A stretch of 64,000 nucleotides of DNA from PALSA-693 sp963729695 (GTDB lineage Bacteria > Actinomycetota > Acidimicrobiia > Acidimicrobiales > Palsa-688). The DNA is taken from the NCBI GenBank assembly GCA_963729695.1, contig CAVSOT010000003.1, positions 248,001 to 312,000 on the forward strand, written 5' to 3'. The notes beneath the pieces were generated by a model. The model did no database searches. It was not told the DNA's origin and saw only the letters and a program-made list of their open reading frames with translations. A program made the translations under genes and the position numbers. This document shows, piece after piece, positions 10,377-18,314 of this stretch (position 1 is its first letter; each line of letters starts with the position of its first letter).

Positions 10377-10413
10377 TGGACATCTGTGCAGCCCCAGGCT
10401 GCTCAGATGTCCA
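10377..10413. repeat. Palindromic element family A, copy 1
   Basis: 17-bp arms beginning TGGACATCTG with a 3-nt loop (CCA); one T-T mismatch at arm position 11. No U-tract follows (AAAAG instead), so it is not a classical terminator when read on the plus strand. It matches copies at 10502 and 43128. Confidence 0.9.
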
Positions 10414-10501
10414 AAAGTGGTGAGCGGTCGTCGACATTCGGCCTACGGAACGCCCCTCGGTCTCCGCGTGACGGGGCGACCCTCGGCGTTCGTGTGAACG
10501 A

Positions 10502-10538
10502 TGGACATCTGTGCTGCCACAGGCTGCTCAGATGTCCA
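10502..10538. repeat. Palindromic element family A, copy 2
   Basis: Same 17-bp arms starting TGGACATCTG with loop ACA and two mismatched stem positions. The flanks (GACCCTCGG upstream, AAAAGTGGTGAGCG downstream) are shared with copy 1, so the two copies arose by duplication of about 70 bp. Confidence 0.9.
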
Positions 10539-10707
10539 AAAGTGGTGAGCGAACTCCTCTGCTGGTGGTGGTGAACGGCCCGGTTGGCGAGTGGTGATGG
10601 GCGATCTCCTCCGCGGGTGGTGGTGAGCGGTCCCCTCCGCTGCGCTGGTGTCGGGTATCCACTCCGTTGGTTGTAGGGGGCCGTGCCTCCGTGCCCGTCC
10701 GACGTGA

Positions 10708-11691
10708 CTAGTCGAGCCCCAGAATGGGGTGCGGAACATAGGGTTCCTCTAACCGAGCGATCTCCTTGCCGTCGAGCACCAGTTTCTCAGCGGCTAGGGC
10801 GTCTTCTATGTGCCCGGGCTTGGTGGTACCCACGATGGGCGCCGTCACCCCGGGCTTGTGCAGCAGCCAGGCCAACGCCACCTGCGCCGGCCGGACCCCG
10901 CGCTCACGGGCGACTTCGACGACCCGCTCGACGACGTCGAAATCCGCGCTCCGGCTGTACAGGTAGTCGCCGTAGGGGTCGCTGCCCGAACGGGTGGTGA
11001 GCCGGTTGCCATCCCTTGTCCGCGTGCCGGCGAGGAGACCTCTGGCCAGCGGGCTCCAGGGGATCACCCCGACCCCTTGGTCGATGCACTGCGGGATCAT
11101 CTCCCGCTCCTCTTCGCGGTACACCAGGTTGTAGTGGTTCTGCATGGACGCGAACCGGGCGCCGCCCGCCACCGCGGCGACGTGCTGGGCCTTGGCGAAT
11201 TGCCAGGCGTGCATGTTGCTCGCTCCTATGTAGCGAGCCTTGCCGGTCCGGACCACGTCATCCAGGGTCGCCATCGTCTCCTCGATGGGAGTGAGGTTGT
11301 CCCACCGATGGACCTGGTACAGATCCACGTAGTCCATGCCGAGGCGCGCCAGTGACGCGTCGATCGAAGACAGAATGTGCTTGCGCGACAGTCCTCGTCC
11401 GTTCTCGCCGGCGGTCGTCGGCATGTACACCTTGGTGGCAATCACCATCTCGTCTCGCGTGAGGAACTTCGAGGCCAGTTTCCCGGTGGCGATCTCGCTG
11501 CGCCCATCCGAATAGACGTCAGCCGTGTCGAAGAACGTCACTCCCCCTTCGACGGCGGTGCGGACGATCGGCTCAGCCGCTTCCACGTCGATGACCCACG
11601 GTCGCTGGCTGCCCCCCGCAGCAAAGCCCATCATGCCGAGGCACACCCGGGAGACCCGCAAGCCGGTCCGTCCTAGGTTGGTGTACTCCAT
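10708..11691 (-). CDS. Aldo/keto reductase
   Basis: NADPH-dependent oxidoreductase of the aldo/keto reductase superfamily, 327 aa, TIM barrel. The catalytic tetrad is visible: Asp55 (FFDTADVY), Tyr60, Lys87 (IATKVY) and His128 (YQVHRWD). The cofactor-binding C-terminal half includes IGASNMHAWQ and VIPWSPLARGLLAG. It resembles YajO/YccK-type enzymes with open substrate range, so no substrate is assigned. Starts at the ATG at 11691. It is convergent with recD and divergent from the next membrane protein. Nothing nearby suggests a pathway. Confidence 0.9.
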   Translation of the reverse strand: MEYTNLGRTGLRVSRVCLGMMGFAAGGSQRPWVIDVEAAEPIVRTAVEGGVTFFDTADVYSDGRSEIATGKLASKFLTRDEMVIATKVYMPTTAGENGRGLSRKHILSSIDASLARLGMDYVDLYQVHRWDNLTPIEETMATLDDVVRTGKARYIGASNMHAWQFAKAQHVAAVAGGARFASMQNHYNLVYREEEREMIPQCIDQGVGVIPWSPLARGLLAGTRTRDGNRLTTRSGSDPYGDYLYSRSADFDVVERVVEVARERGVRPAQVALAWLLHKPGVTAPIVGTTKPGHIEDALAAEKLVLDGKEIARLEEPYVPHPILGLD

Positions 11692-11819
11692 GGCGCAAAG
11701 CTACCGTTTTCGTCCCGGACGGGCCCGACTCAGGAAGACCCGCGGATCGCAAGGCCATGGAAGGTGCCCTGCCGTGGCCTTTTCAGGTTGTGTTCAGTCC
11801 TTTCGGTAAGGATCTGAGC

Positions 11820-13196
11820 ATGCAAGCGGTGCACCCTGAGGTTGACGCGCCCGTCGTGAATCAACCCACCTTCATCGATCTCCTGGCGGGCGGCCTTCTG
11901 GCCCTCACGGTCATCCTGCACATCGTCGCCCTGTTCCCGCACTATTTCGGTGGACCTGGCGGGTCGTCGTTGTGGTCGCAGACCGACCAGGCCGCGGCCA
12001 TGGTCTTCCTGGCGGGTGGGTGGGCCTTGGCGCTGGCCACTGGGCTCAGCTCCCCGGCGCGCGCCGGTCTGGCCGCCGGCCTGGCCGTGGGGCTGGCGGT
12101 CACGGAGTTTGGCTTCCGCCTGTCCGACCTGGGCTACGTCTTCCGCTATGGGTGGATCCAGGGTGGTCCCGGCCTCTGGCTGATGACCGCCGCGTGGGTC
12201 GTCGGGGCGGCCGGTGCGGTGGCCGCCGTGCTCGCAGCCCGCCGCCGTCTCCCGGCCCAGGCGGAGGAGACGGCCAACGCGGAGGGGACTGTCGGTGCCT
12301 CTCCAGATCCGGATCCGGGTGGCCTGGCCGGGTTGGGCTCGGCCTCGCCGGCGGCGTCGAGCACCAGCTGGTGGGACCCCAACCGGCCTGGACCTGGGAC
12401 CCCCTCGTCATTGGCCGCACCTTTCGGGGAGCACGATCCGAGTCTGCTCACCACTCTGCCGCCCACCAGTCAGCCGCTGACCAGCTCGCCGCTTACCAGC
12501 CAGCCGTCCACGACGTGGCCGCTCGACGAAGCTCCCGGCGCTCGTGATGCAATCGGAGCCCTCACCAAGTCACCGTCCAGAGTCGAAACGGGTGAGCCGA
12601 CGCCGCCCTCTTCAAGGATCTACACCACGCTGCCCCTGGTCCCGTCGTACCGGCGGGCGGCCTTCATCATCGTGGCCTTACTGGCGGCGGCGACGGCCGG
12701 GGCGTTCCTGCCGGCATGGGATCGCTACACCGGTGTGGAAACGGCGACAGGACGGGCCGTCAGCTTCAGTGCAGGAAACGCCTTCTCGGCTCCATGGCAG
12801 GTGGTCATCGGCACCATCCTGGTGGCCTTGGCGATCGTCGCCCTGCCGATCGTGGCGAGCCGTCTGCGAACTCGGCCGGTGGCGGCGGCGGTCGTGGCCG
12901 GCTCGCTGATCGTCCTGGCCTCGCAGTTCCTCGATGCCCTCGTCCAAGTCGACCAACCGATCCCGTCATCAATCCTCTCGCCTGCCGAAGCCAACCAACT
13001 AGGACTGCAACTCCACCTGACGCTGACCGGCTGGTTCACCGTGGACTTGTTGGTTGCCTTCGCCCTCTTTGCGGTGACCATGATCCTCGGGTACCTCCAG
13101 TTCGTAGAGGCCCCGGTTGGACAGCAGGTCAACTCTGCCGGGCCGTGGCCGAACGTGCCGACCACCCGCAGTCCAGCCGGCGTGCCCTGGTCGTAA
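11820..13196 (+). CDS. Polytopic membrane protein of unknown function
   Basis: 458 aa. I see about four transmembrane segments in the first 140 residues (for example LLAGGLLALTVILHIVALF, AAAMVFLAGGWALALATG and WLMTAAWVVGAAGAVAAVL), a proline, serine and threonine-rich cytosolic or exported linker (about residues 140-275), then three or four more segments (AAFIIVALLAAATAGAF, VVIGTILVALAIVALPIV, AAVVAGSLIVLASQFLDAL, LVAFALFAVTMILGYL). The ATG at 11820 follows AAGGAT and starts just before the first helix. I do not recognise the family. It is divergent from the aldo/keto reductase gene. Confidence 0.75.
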   Translation: MQAVHPEVDAPVVNQPTFIDLLAGGLLALTVILHIVALFPHYFGGPGGSSLWSQTDQAAAMVFLAGGWALALATGLSSPARAGLAAGLAVGLAVTEFGFRLSDLGYVFRYGWIQGGPGLWLMTAAWVVGAAGAVAAVLAARRRLPAQAEETANAEGTVGASPDPDPGGLAGLGSASPAASSTSWWDPNRPGPGTPSSLAAPFGEHDPSLLTTLPPTSQPLTSSPLTSQPSTTWPLDEAPGARDAIGALTKSPSRVETGEPTPPSSRIYTTLPLVPSYRRAAFIIVALLAAATAGAFLPAWDRYTGVETATGRAVSFSAGNAFSAPWQVVIGTILVALAIVALPIVASRLRTRPVAAAVVAGSLIVLASQFLDALVQVDQPIPSSILSPAEANQLGLQLHLTLTGWFTVDLLVAFALFAVTMILGYLQFVEAPVGQQVNSAGPWPNVPTTRSPAGVPWS

Positions 13197-13321
13197 CTGG
13201 GGATCCTGGGCGACGAGCGGCGAAACCCGAGGCCGCCACCGGTGTGCGCCGCGGTGCGACTGGCGGGGAGGGGGCCTTCCGACGAGGTGAGAGCGGTGCC
13301 GGCCCGACCCCGGTTGGCACA

Positions 13322-13864
13322 ATGCTGCTCGTGGTGTTGGCCTTCCGGTTTGCGAACGGAGGCGACGACGAGGTCGAGGCCATCGTCGGCCTCGTCCAGT
13401 CCGCCTACCGAGGTGACCCCAGTCGCGTCGGGTGGACGACCGAGGCCGACCTGCTCGACGGGCAGCGCACGGATGCGCCCGCGGTGCGGGAGATCATCGG
13501 CGCTGGACGGGGCGGGTTGCTTTTGGTCGAGGAAGACGGGCGCCTGGTGGGCTGCTGCCAGCTCGAGCTCCACCCGGAGGCGGAGGCCTACTTCGGGATG
13601 TTCTCCGTGCGGCCGGGGGAGCAAGGCCGCGGTCTCGGGCGGGCCATAGTCGCGGAGGCGCAGCGCATCGCCCGGGAGGACTGGGGCGCTACCCGCATGT
13701 CGATGACGGTGATCCGCCAGCGGGACGACCTGATTGCGTGGTACGAACGACTCGGGTACGAGCGGACGGGGGAAACCCGCCCGTTTCCCTATGGTGACGA
13801 GCGCTACGGCATCCCGAAGCGGCCGGACCTGGAGTTCGTGGTGTTGTCCAAGGGCCTCGGCTAG
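13322..13864 (+). CDS. GNAT-family N-acetyltransferase
   Basis: 180 aa, single GNAT domain that uses acetyl-CoA. The acetyl-CoA loop is FSVRPGEQGRGLGRAIV near residues 95-111, and a C-terminal SMTVIRQRDDLIAWYERLGY resembles the final GNAT strands. The substrate is unknown. The ATG at 13322 is used; GTG codons a few residues downstream are alternatives and there is no strong ribosome site. It converges with the MFS gene with only 24 bp between them. Confidence 0.85.
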   Translation: MLLVVLAFRFANGGDDEVEAIVGLVQSAYRGDPSRVGWTTEADLLDGQRTDAPAVREIIGAGRGGLLLVEEDGRLVGCCQLELHPEAEAYFGMFSVRPGEQGRGLGRAIVAEAQRIAREDWGATRMSMTVIRQRDDLIAWYERLGYERTGETRPFPYGDERYGIPKRPDLEFVVLSKGLG

Positions 13865-13888
13865 ACGCTGCTGGTTGGGCCATGCGGA

Positions 13889-15886
13889 TCAGACCGCCGC
13901 CCGGGACAACTTGGCCAGCTCAGCTTGCACCATCGCCTCGTGCTCTTCTTCGTCTCGGCGGGCTTTGGAGGGGCTCCACCGGCCCCGCACGATAGGCACG
14001 GTCAGCAGGAAGAACACCACCCCGCCGAAGCAGATCCAGTACCAGTTCTTCCACTGGCTGCCGGTCTTGGCCGCCGCGCTTTGCACCTTGGCGGCGTGGG
14101 CGGACATGAACGCAGTGACCGATGCGGGCACCTTGGCCAGCGCAGCCAGCTCCGAGCTGTAGGGCGCCACCGCTATGAGTTCTGAGGAGTACGGCGCCAT
14201 GGCCAATAACTCGTTCGTGTAGGGGGCGATCGTGAGGAGCTGGGGCTCGACTGCGAGTACTCCCTCGATGGCCGCCCGGTTGGTGGCTATCGAGGCCAGG
14301 ATCGCTTGTCCCTGGGCGCCACCGCCGGCCGCGGCCACCGCTTGGGCGACCAGGGTCGGTGAGGTGGGATTGGCCTGCAGTTCGGCGAAGAGTGCAGGGT
14401 TGGCCTGGATCACCGCCAGTTCGGACTTCAGTCGTTGCGTATCGGCAATCTGTTTCGAGTATCTGAGAGCAGTCGCCTGAGCCGTTGCCGGAACGGCCAG
14501 TGCCGCGGCCCGCACCGTCGGCGGGATTTTCTCGGCGGTGGCGACCACGTCTGGATGGGCGCTGGCCCACGCCAGGCTGGGGTACTGCGTGGCGTAGGCC
14601 GTCACCTGGTTGCCGTAGGTGACCAGGGGAGTGACGGTGTTCACGACCGTTGGCAACAGCAGGTACGCCACGAACACCACCATCCGCAGGATCCAGCCCC
14701 AGATAGCCAGCCCGGTGGCCGTGAGAGCCGGGTTGTGGTCCTCGACCGTCTCGGTGTAGCTCGCCATCCAGGGCACGTAGGCCACGCCGAGGAAAAACGC
14801 CAGCACGGCCAGGAGGATTGCCATGTGGTAGTAGCTGGAGTGGTGGCCGATCGTCGCGATCAGCACGACGATCATGATCGCGGAACCTATCCCCCCGATG
14901 ACCATGAACGGCTTTCTCACACGGAACCAGTCGGAGATGAACCCGAACAGGATCACCGCGATGACGTTGAACCCCCAGTTCCAGTTCCCCAACGCGTCGC
15001 CGTTGTGCACGGAGAAGCCAAAGACCGTGGTCAGAAAGATCAGGGAAGTGAGCACTGCGGTGTAGTACACCAACAGGAAGATCGATATCCCGAGGGAGGA
15101 GACGATCACGTTGACCTTGAGCAGCTGGCCGAACGGGTTGCGTAAAGAGGACGCGATGTCGATGCCCTTGGCCCGAGCCTGAATCAAGGCTCGGTCTCGC
15201 ATGGTCACCATCAATTGATCCCGAAGGCCGGGGGATAGTTCTCGCAAGAGGAAGAAGGCGATGACAAAGACCACCAGCCCGACGATCCCGGCGATCTTGT
15301 ACTCGTGCACCCAGTAGCTGGGGCTCGGGTTGGATCCGATGGTGTGGCTGGCCACCACGAAGACGATCAGGCTGCCGAGCACCGGCCCGCTGGTCCAGAA
15401 ACCCATGGCCGAGGCTCGGCCAACTTGGGGGGAGAAGTCGCGGATCAGCGCCGGCGTGGCCACCAGGCACATCCCTTCGACCAGGGAGACCAGGAAGCTG
15501 AAGACGGTGAACTCCCACTTGCTGGTCGACGCCGGTATGGCGAAGGCGGTGAGCAAGCCGGTCAGAAGGAGCCCGTACACGACCAGGTTGGTCCGTCCGA
15601 TCCGATCGGCGACACCCGCAAAGAGGGAACCGAAGGCCCCGATGAGGTTCCCGATCGCCACCGTGTAGACCAGGAAGGGGAAGCTCATGTGCAGCTTGAC
15701 CAGGTACAGGGTGGATACCGACCCCTGGACATAGAGCTGGTAATACAGCGTCGTCGTCACCAGCACCGTGATCGCCAGGTACCCCAGGCGAGGCACGGTG
15801 TCCGGATAGGTGTCCAGCTGTCGGTGCCACAGCGACGACATGAACCCCCCATGTCTGGGCACCGACCCCGCAGTCGTAACCGTCAT
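13889..15886 (-). CDS. MFS transporter with a large extracytoplasmic insert
   Basis: 665-aa major facilitator, longer than the usual 400-450 aa. Residues about 35-430 hold eleven helices and the MFS loop motif VADRIGRTNLV. About residues 430-610 form an insert rich in Ala, Pro and Thr with three near-identical 10-residue repeats of the type LLxxAPYSSE (nt about 14155-14240). One last helix (about 612-632) and a charged cytosolic tail follow. The start at 15886 has a strong purine-rich ribosome site (AGGGGGGAAAG). Substrate unknown; the closest overall feel is the metabolite:H+ symporter group. Two palindromes upstream may be operators. Confidence 0.85.
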   Translation of the reverse strand: MTVTTAGSVPRHGGFMSSLWHRQLDTYPDTVPRLGYLAITVLVTTTLYYQLYVQGSVSTLYLVKLHMSFPFLVYTVAIGNLIGAFGSLFAGVADRIGRTNLVVYGLLLTGLLTAFAIPASTSKWEFTVFSFLVSLVEGMCLVATPALIRDFSPQVGRASAMGFWTSGPVLGSLIVFVVASHTIGSNPSPSYWVHEYKIAGIVGLVVFVIAFFLLRELSPGLRDQLMVTMRDRALIQARAKGIDIASSLRNPFGQLLKVNVIVSSLGISIFLLVYYTAVLTSLIFLTTVFGFSVHNGDALGNWNWGFNVIAVILFGFISDWFRVRKPFMVIGGIGSAIMIVVLIATIGHHSSYYHMAILLAVLAFFLGVAYVPWMASYTETVEDHNPALTATGLAIWGWILRMVVFVAYLLLPTVVNTVTPLVTYGNQVTAYATQYPSLAWASAHPDVVATAEKIPPTVRAAALAVPATAQATALRYSKQIADTQRLKSELAVIQANPALFAELQANPTSPTLVAQAVAAAGGGAQGQAILASIATNRAAIEGVLAVEPQLLTIAPYTNELLAMAPYSSELIAVAPYSSELAALAKVPASVTAFMSAHAAKVQSAAAKTGSQWKNWYWICFGGVVFFLLTVPIVRGRWSPSKARRDEEEHEAMVQAELAKLSRAAV

Positions 15887-15918
15887 CTTTCCCCCCTACG
15901 TGGTGCGAGGGTTGCATC

Positions 15919-15957
15919 CCTCGATCTCGAGGTGTGCGTTTTTCGTACTACACGAAA
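15919..15957. promoter_or_regulatory. Two short palindromes upstream of the MFS gene (candidate operators)
   Basis: CCTCGATCTCGAGG is a perfect 6-2-6 palindrome at 15919-15932, and TTTCGT-ACTAC-ACGAAA is a 6-5-6 inverted repeat at 15941-15957. Both lie 30-70 bp before the MFS start, where a repressor such as a GntR or TetR protein would bind. No regulator gene is adjacent. The rest of the gap up to the phosphodiesterase gene (15958-16084) shows nothing else. Confidence 0.4.
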
Positions 15958-16084
15958 GACGGGCATTCAACGACCAATAGAGTGTCTCTGTCGTTTTTCT
16001 CCGCTTCTGGCAGGGGATAGGGATATCCGTCCCTTTTTCAGGGACCGCCTCCGACCGAGCCTCTCGAAACAGTCGCCTGTCGCC

Positions 16085-16843
16085 TCAACCCCACGCCTGT
16101 CGCTGCTGGAGTACCTCCTTCAACATGCTGGGGCGATCGGTCATGATGCCGTCCACCCCCAACTCCAGGAGCCGGACCATGGCGGCCCGGTCGTCGATCG
16201 TCCATACGTGGACCTGGAGGCCGAGCCGATGAGCTGCCGTGACGAAGCGGGAGTCGACGACCGGGGCTGACCACTGCCGCATGGGGACCTGGGCCGCGCC
16301 AAAGCGACGGAGGTTTCCCACCGTCCGCTCTGCCACCGGACCGGGTAGAAGACTGGCCAGTCGCAACGACACGACCGAGGCCGCGCCCAGGGACATGCAG
16401 ACCCGCGGCCCGAGTTCCCGCCGGAGGCGGACGATGCGACGGTCCGAGAACGATGTAATGCACACCCGGTCGATGGCATCAGCCCTCCGCACGGTCTCGA
16501 TGAGCGGGTCCACCGCAGAGTCGTGCTTGGCATCGATGTTCCAGCGCGTCTCAGGCCAGGCCGCCAGCAGCTCATCCAGGCGGGGGATGGCATCGCCGCT
16601 GTGGAGCCGCACCCGCTCCAGGTCCCGCCAGGTCATCTCCCGGACCAGTCCACCTCCGTCGGTCACCCGATGGAGGTAGGGATCGTGGAACGTCACGACG
16701 ACGCCGTCGGACGTGGCATTGACGTCGGTCTCCATGTACCGGAAGCCAAGATTCCGAGCCTGGGAAAAGGCCGCCCACGTGTTCTCGAAGCCCTCGAGTC
16801 CACCTCCCCGGTGGGCGAACGCGATGGGACCATCGTGGTCCAG
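16085..16843 (-). CDS. Glycerophosphodiester phosphodiesterase, start uncertain
   Basis: Hydrolyses glycerophosphodiesters to glycerol-3-phosphate and an alcohol (GDPD/UgpQ family). Seen: AHRGG with the catalytic His near the N-terminus, ETDVN (metal-binding Glu and Asp), FHDPYLHRVTDG, NIDAKHD, and the C-terminal VWTIDD and GIMTDRP motifs. The frame opens after a TGA at 16865-16867 but holds no ATG, GTG or TTG before the essential AHRGG; the first ATG (16735) would delete it. I therefore extend to a CTG at 16843; a sequence error upstream is the alternative. Cytosolic, as no signal peptide is seen. Confidence 0.8.
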   Translation of the reverse strand: MDHDGPIAFAHRGGGLEGFENTWAAFSQARNLGFRYMETDVNATSDGVVVTFHDPYLHRVTDGGGLVREMTWRDLERVRLHSGDAIPRLDELLAAWPETRWNIDAKHDSAVDPLIETVRRADAIDRVCITSFSDRRIVRLRRELGPRVCMSLGAASVVSLRLASLLPGPVAERTVGNLRRFGAAQVPMRQWSAPVVDSRFVTAAHRLGLQVHVWTIDDRAAMVRLLELGVDGIMTDRPSMLKEVLQQRQAWG

Positions 16844-17000
16844 GAAGGCGAATCGCGGCGCCGCTCATCCTCGGCACGCTAGCCAGGTCCCTTCCCGCCG
16901 CCCGACGCGTCCGCCCGGTACCGAGCCTGGGCGGTCTACTCTCCGCCCGGCTGGGCCCCGTTCTTCTCCATCGTTGGTGACAAGGCCGTACGCTCCCAGG

Positions 17001-18314
17001 GTGACCGAGGTTTGGCCGCGACCTGTACCCACGGTCGGCGACCGCACGAGCGCGGCCCAACGGGCGGCGGATCCACGAGGATGGGCGCTCCCTGCCAGTG
17101 ATCGGGACGCCCTGTACCGGGTCCTCGGGGCCCGGCGCGACGTCCGCCGCTTCCGTCCCGATCCCGTGGGCGAAGCGGTGCTGGCCCGGGTCCTGAAGGC
17201 CGGCCACGCCGCTCCTTCGGTGGGGCATTCGCAGCCGTGGCGGTTCGTCCTGGTGCAGGACCCTGTCGTTCGGGCCAGGGCGGCGATTCTCGCCGACCGG
17301 GCTCGGATGGCCCAGGCCCGGTCGATGGAGGCATCCGCTGCCCGCCACCTCCTCGACCTCGACCTCGAAGGGATCCGCGAGGCCCCCCTGGGTGTAGTGG
17401 TGTGCTGTGATCGGCGGGCGGAGCCCGCCGGGGTGTTGGGCCGGGCCACCTTCGTCGACGCCGACGTCTGGTCGTGCGTGTGTGCCATCCAAAACCTGTG
17501 GCTGGCGGCTCGAGCCGAGGGTCTCGGCGTGGGGTGGGTGACCCTCTTCGATCCGGACGATCTCGCCGCGCTGGTGGGTGCTCCGGACGGGGTCGTCACG
17601 CTCGGCTGGTTATGCGTGGGCTGGCCCGACGAGCGACCGCCGGCTCCTGGACTCGAACGGAGGGGTTGGTCGGAGCGCCTTCCTCTCGCCCACGTGGTCG
17701 TGACCGAGCGCTGGCCCGCCAGCGGCGCCCGCGCCCAGCCGGAGCCACCGATCTCGCGCCTCGCCGGGCCGTCCGGTCGGACCGGTCTGACGCCTCCTTC
17801 ACCAGCGGATGTCGTCGCCGCCCACGACACCGGGGATCAGATCCTGAGTGCCCCCGGGTCGCTGGGTGTCCTCGACCGGGCGGTCGATCGGATCCTGAGC
17901 CTGGTTCCGGCCCGGGACCGGCCGGGGCCAGACCGGCTCTCCCTTGGGCCAGACCGGCTCTCCCTCGGGCCAGACCGGCTCTCCCTTGGGCCAGACCGGC
18001 TCTCCCTTGGGCCAGACCGGCCCCGGTCTGAGCCGGACCGGTGGCCGGGCGCCGAGTCGAGTGCCGGCTCGGGATCGGTGGGTGCCCTGGTGATCGCCGC
18101 GGCGGACCACCCGGTGTGCCGCCACGGCGTCTCGGCCTACCCGAGGGAAGTGACCCGCGAGGTGGTTGCAGCCACGCTTGCGGGGGTCTCCGTGGGCGCG
18201 TTGGCTGCCCGCCAGGCCGGGCTCGACCTGGTCGTGGTGGATGCCGGAGTCGACGGTGCGGAGCTCGGGGAAGCGGTCCTGGCCCGCCCGCTGGGGCGCG
18301 CGGGGACCTGGTGA
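17001..18314 (+). CDS. bluB: BluB fused to the N-terminal part of CobT
   Basis: Residues about 25-240 are BluB, the flavin-destructase that cuts FMNH2 to make 5,6-dimethylbenzimidazole (DMB), the lower ligand of B12. Seen: RRDVRRFRPDPV, GHAAPSVGHSQPWRFVLV and IREAPLGVVVCCDR. Residues about 270-435 start CobT, which attaches ribose phosphate to DMB: GSLGVLDRAVDRIL, then AADHPVCRHGVSAYP and VVVDAGVDGAE. A linker made of 21-bp repeats interrupts the CobT part. The frame ends in GRAGTW at 18314, and CobT continues in another frame from about 18300. GTG start at 17001, without a clear ribosome site. Confidence 0.85.
   Translation: MTEVWPRPVPTVGDRTSAAQRAADPRGWALPASDRDALYRVLGARRDVRRFRPDPVGEAVLARVLKAGHAAPSVGHSQPWRFVLVQDPVVRARAAILADRARMAQARSMEASAARHLLDLDLEGIREAPLGVVVCCDRRAEPAGVLGRATFVDADVWSCVCAIQNLWLAARAEGLGVGWVTLFDPDDLAALVGAPDGVVTLGWLCVGWPDERPPAPGLERRGWSERLPLAHVVVTERWPASGARAQPEPPISRLAGPSGRTGLTPPSPADVVAAHDTGDQILSAPGSLGVLDRAVDRILSLVPARDRPGPDRLSLGPDRLSLGPDRLSLGPDRLSLGPDRPRSEPDRWPGAESSAGSGSVGALVIAAADHPVCRHGVSAYPREVTREVVAATLAGVSVGALAARQAGLDLVVVDAGVDGAELGEAVLARPLGRAGTW
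17925..18008 (+). repeat. 21-bp tandem minisatellite in the BluB-CobT fusion
   Basis: Four copies of a 21-bp unit encoding GPDRLSL, followed by a partial fifth (GPDRP). Only one base varies between copies (CTT or CTC). The insertion sits early in the CobT part, between GSLGVLDRAVDRIL and the conserved ADHPVCRHGVSAYP segment. Confidence 0.92.

Larger units (their letters stand above)
10248..10707. other. 460-bp intergenic region with palindromic repeats
   Basis: Lies between the convergent ends of recD and the aldo/keto reductase gene. No coding potential is convincing. It carries two copies of a palindromic element (10377-10413 and 10502-10538) inside a longer direct repeat that starts at GACCCTCGG (about 10353 and 10479) and runs to GTGGTGAGCG. 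Downstream, 10560-10660 contains further degenerate copies of a GGTGGTGRNSGG phrase. Short direct repeats of CTGAACCCAATCGGC at about 10245-10275 follow the recD stop. Confidence 0.75.

Noticed and set aside
16890..17000. A cobalamin riboswitch before bluB
   Set aside because: I looked for the B12-box and the long multi-stem leader; the region is short and holds neither.
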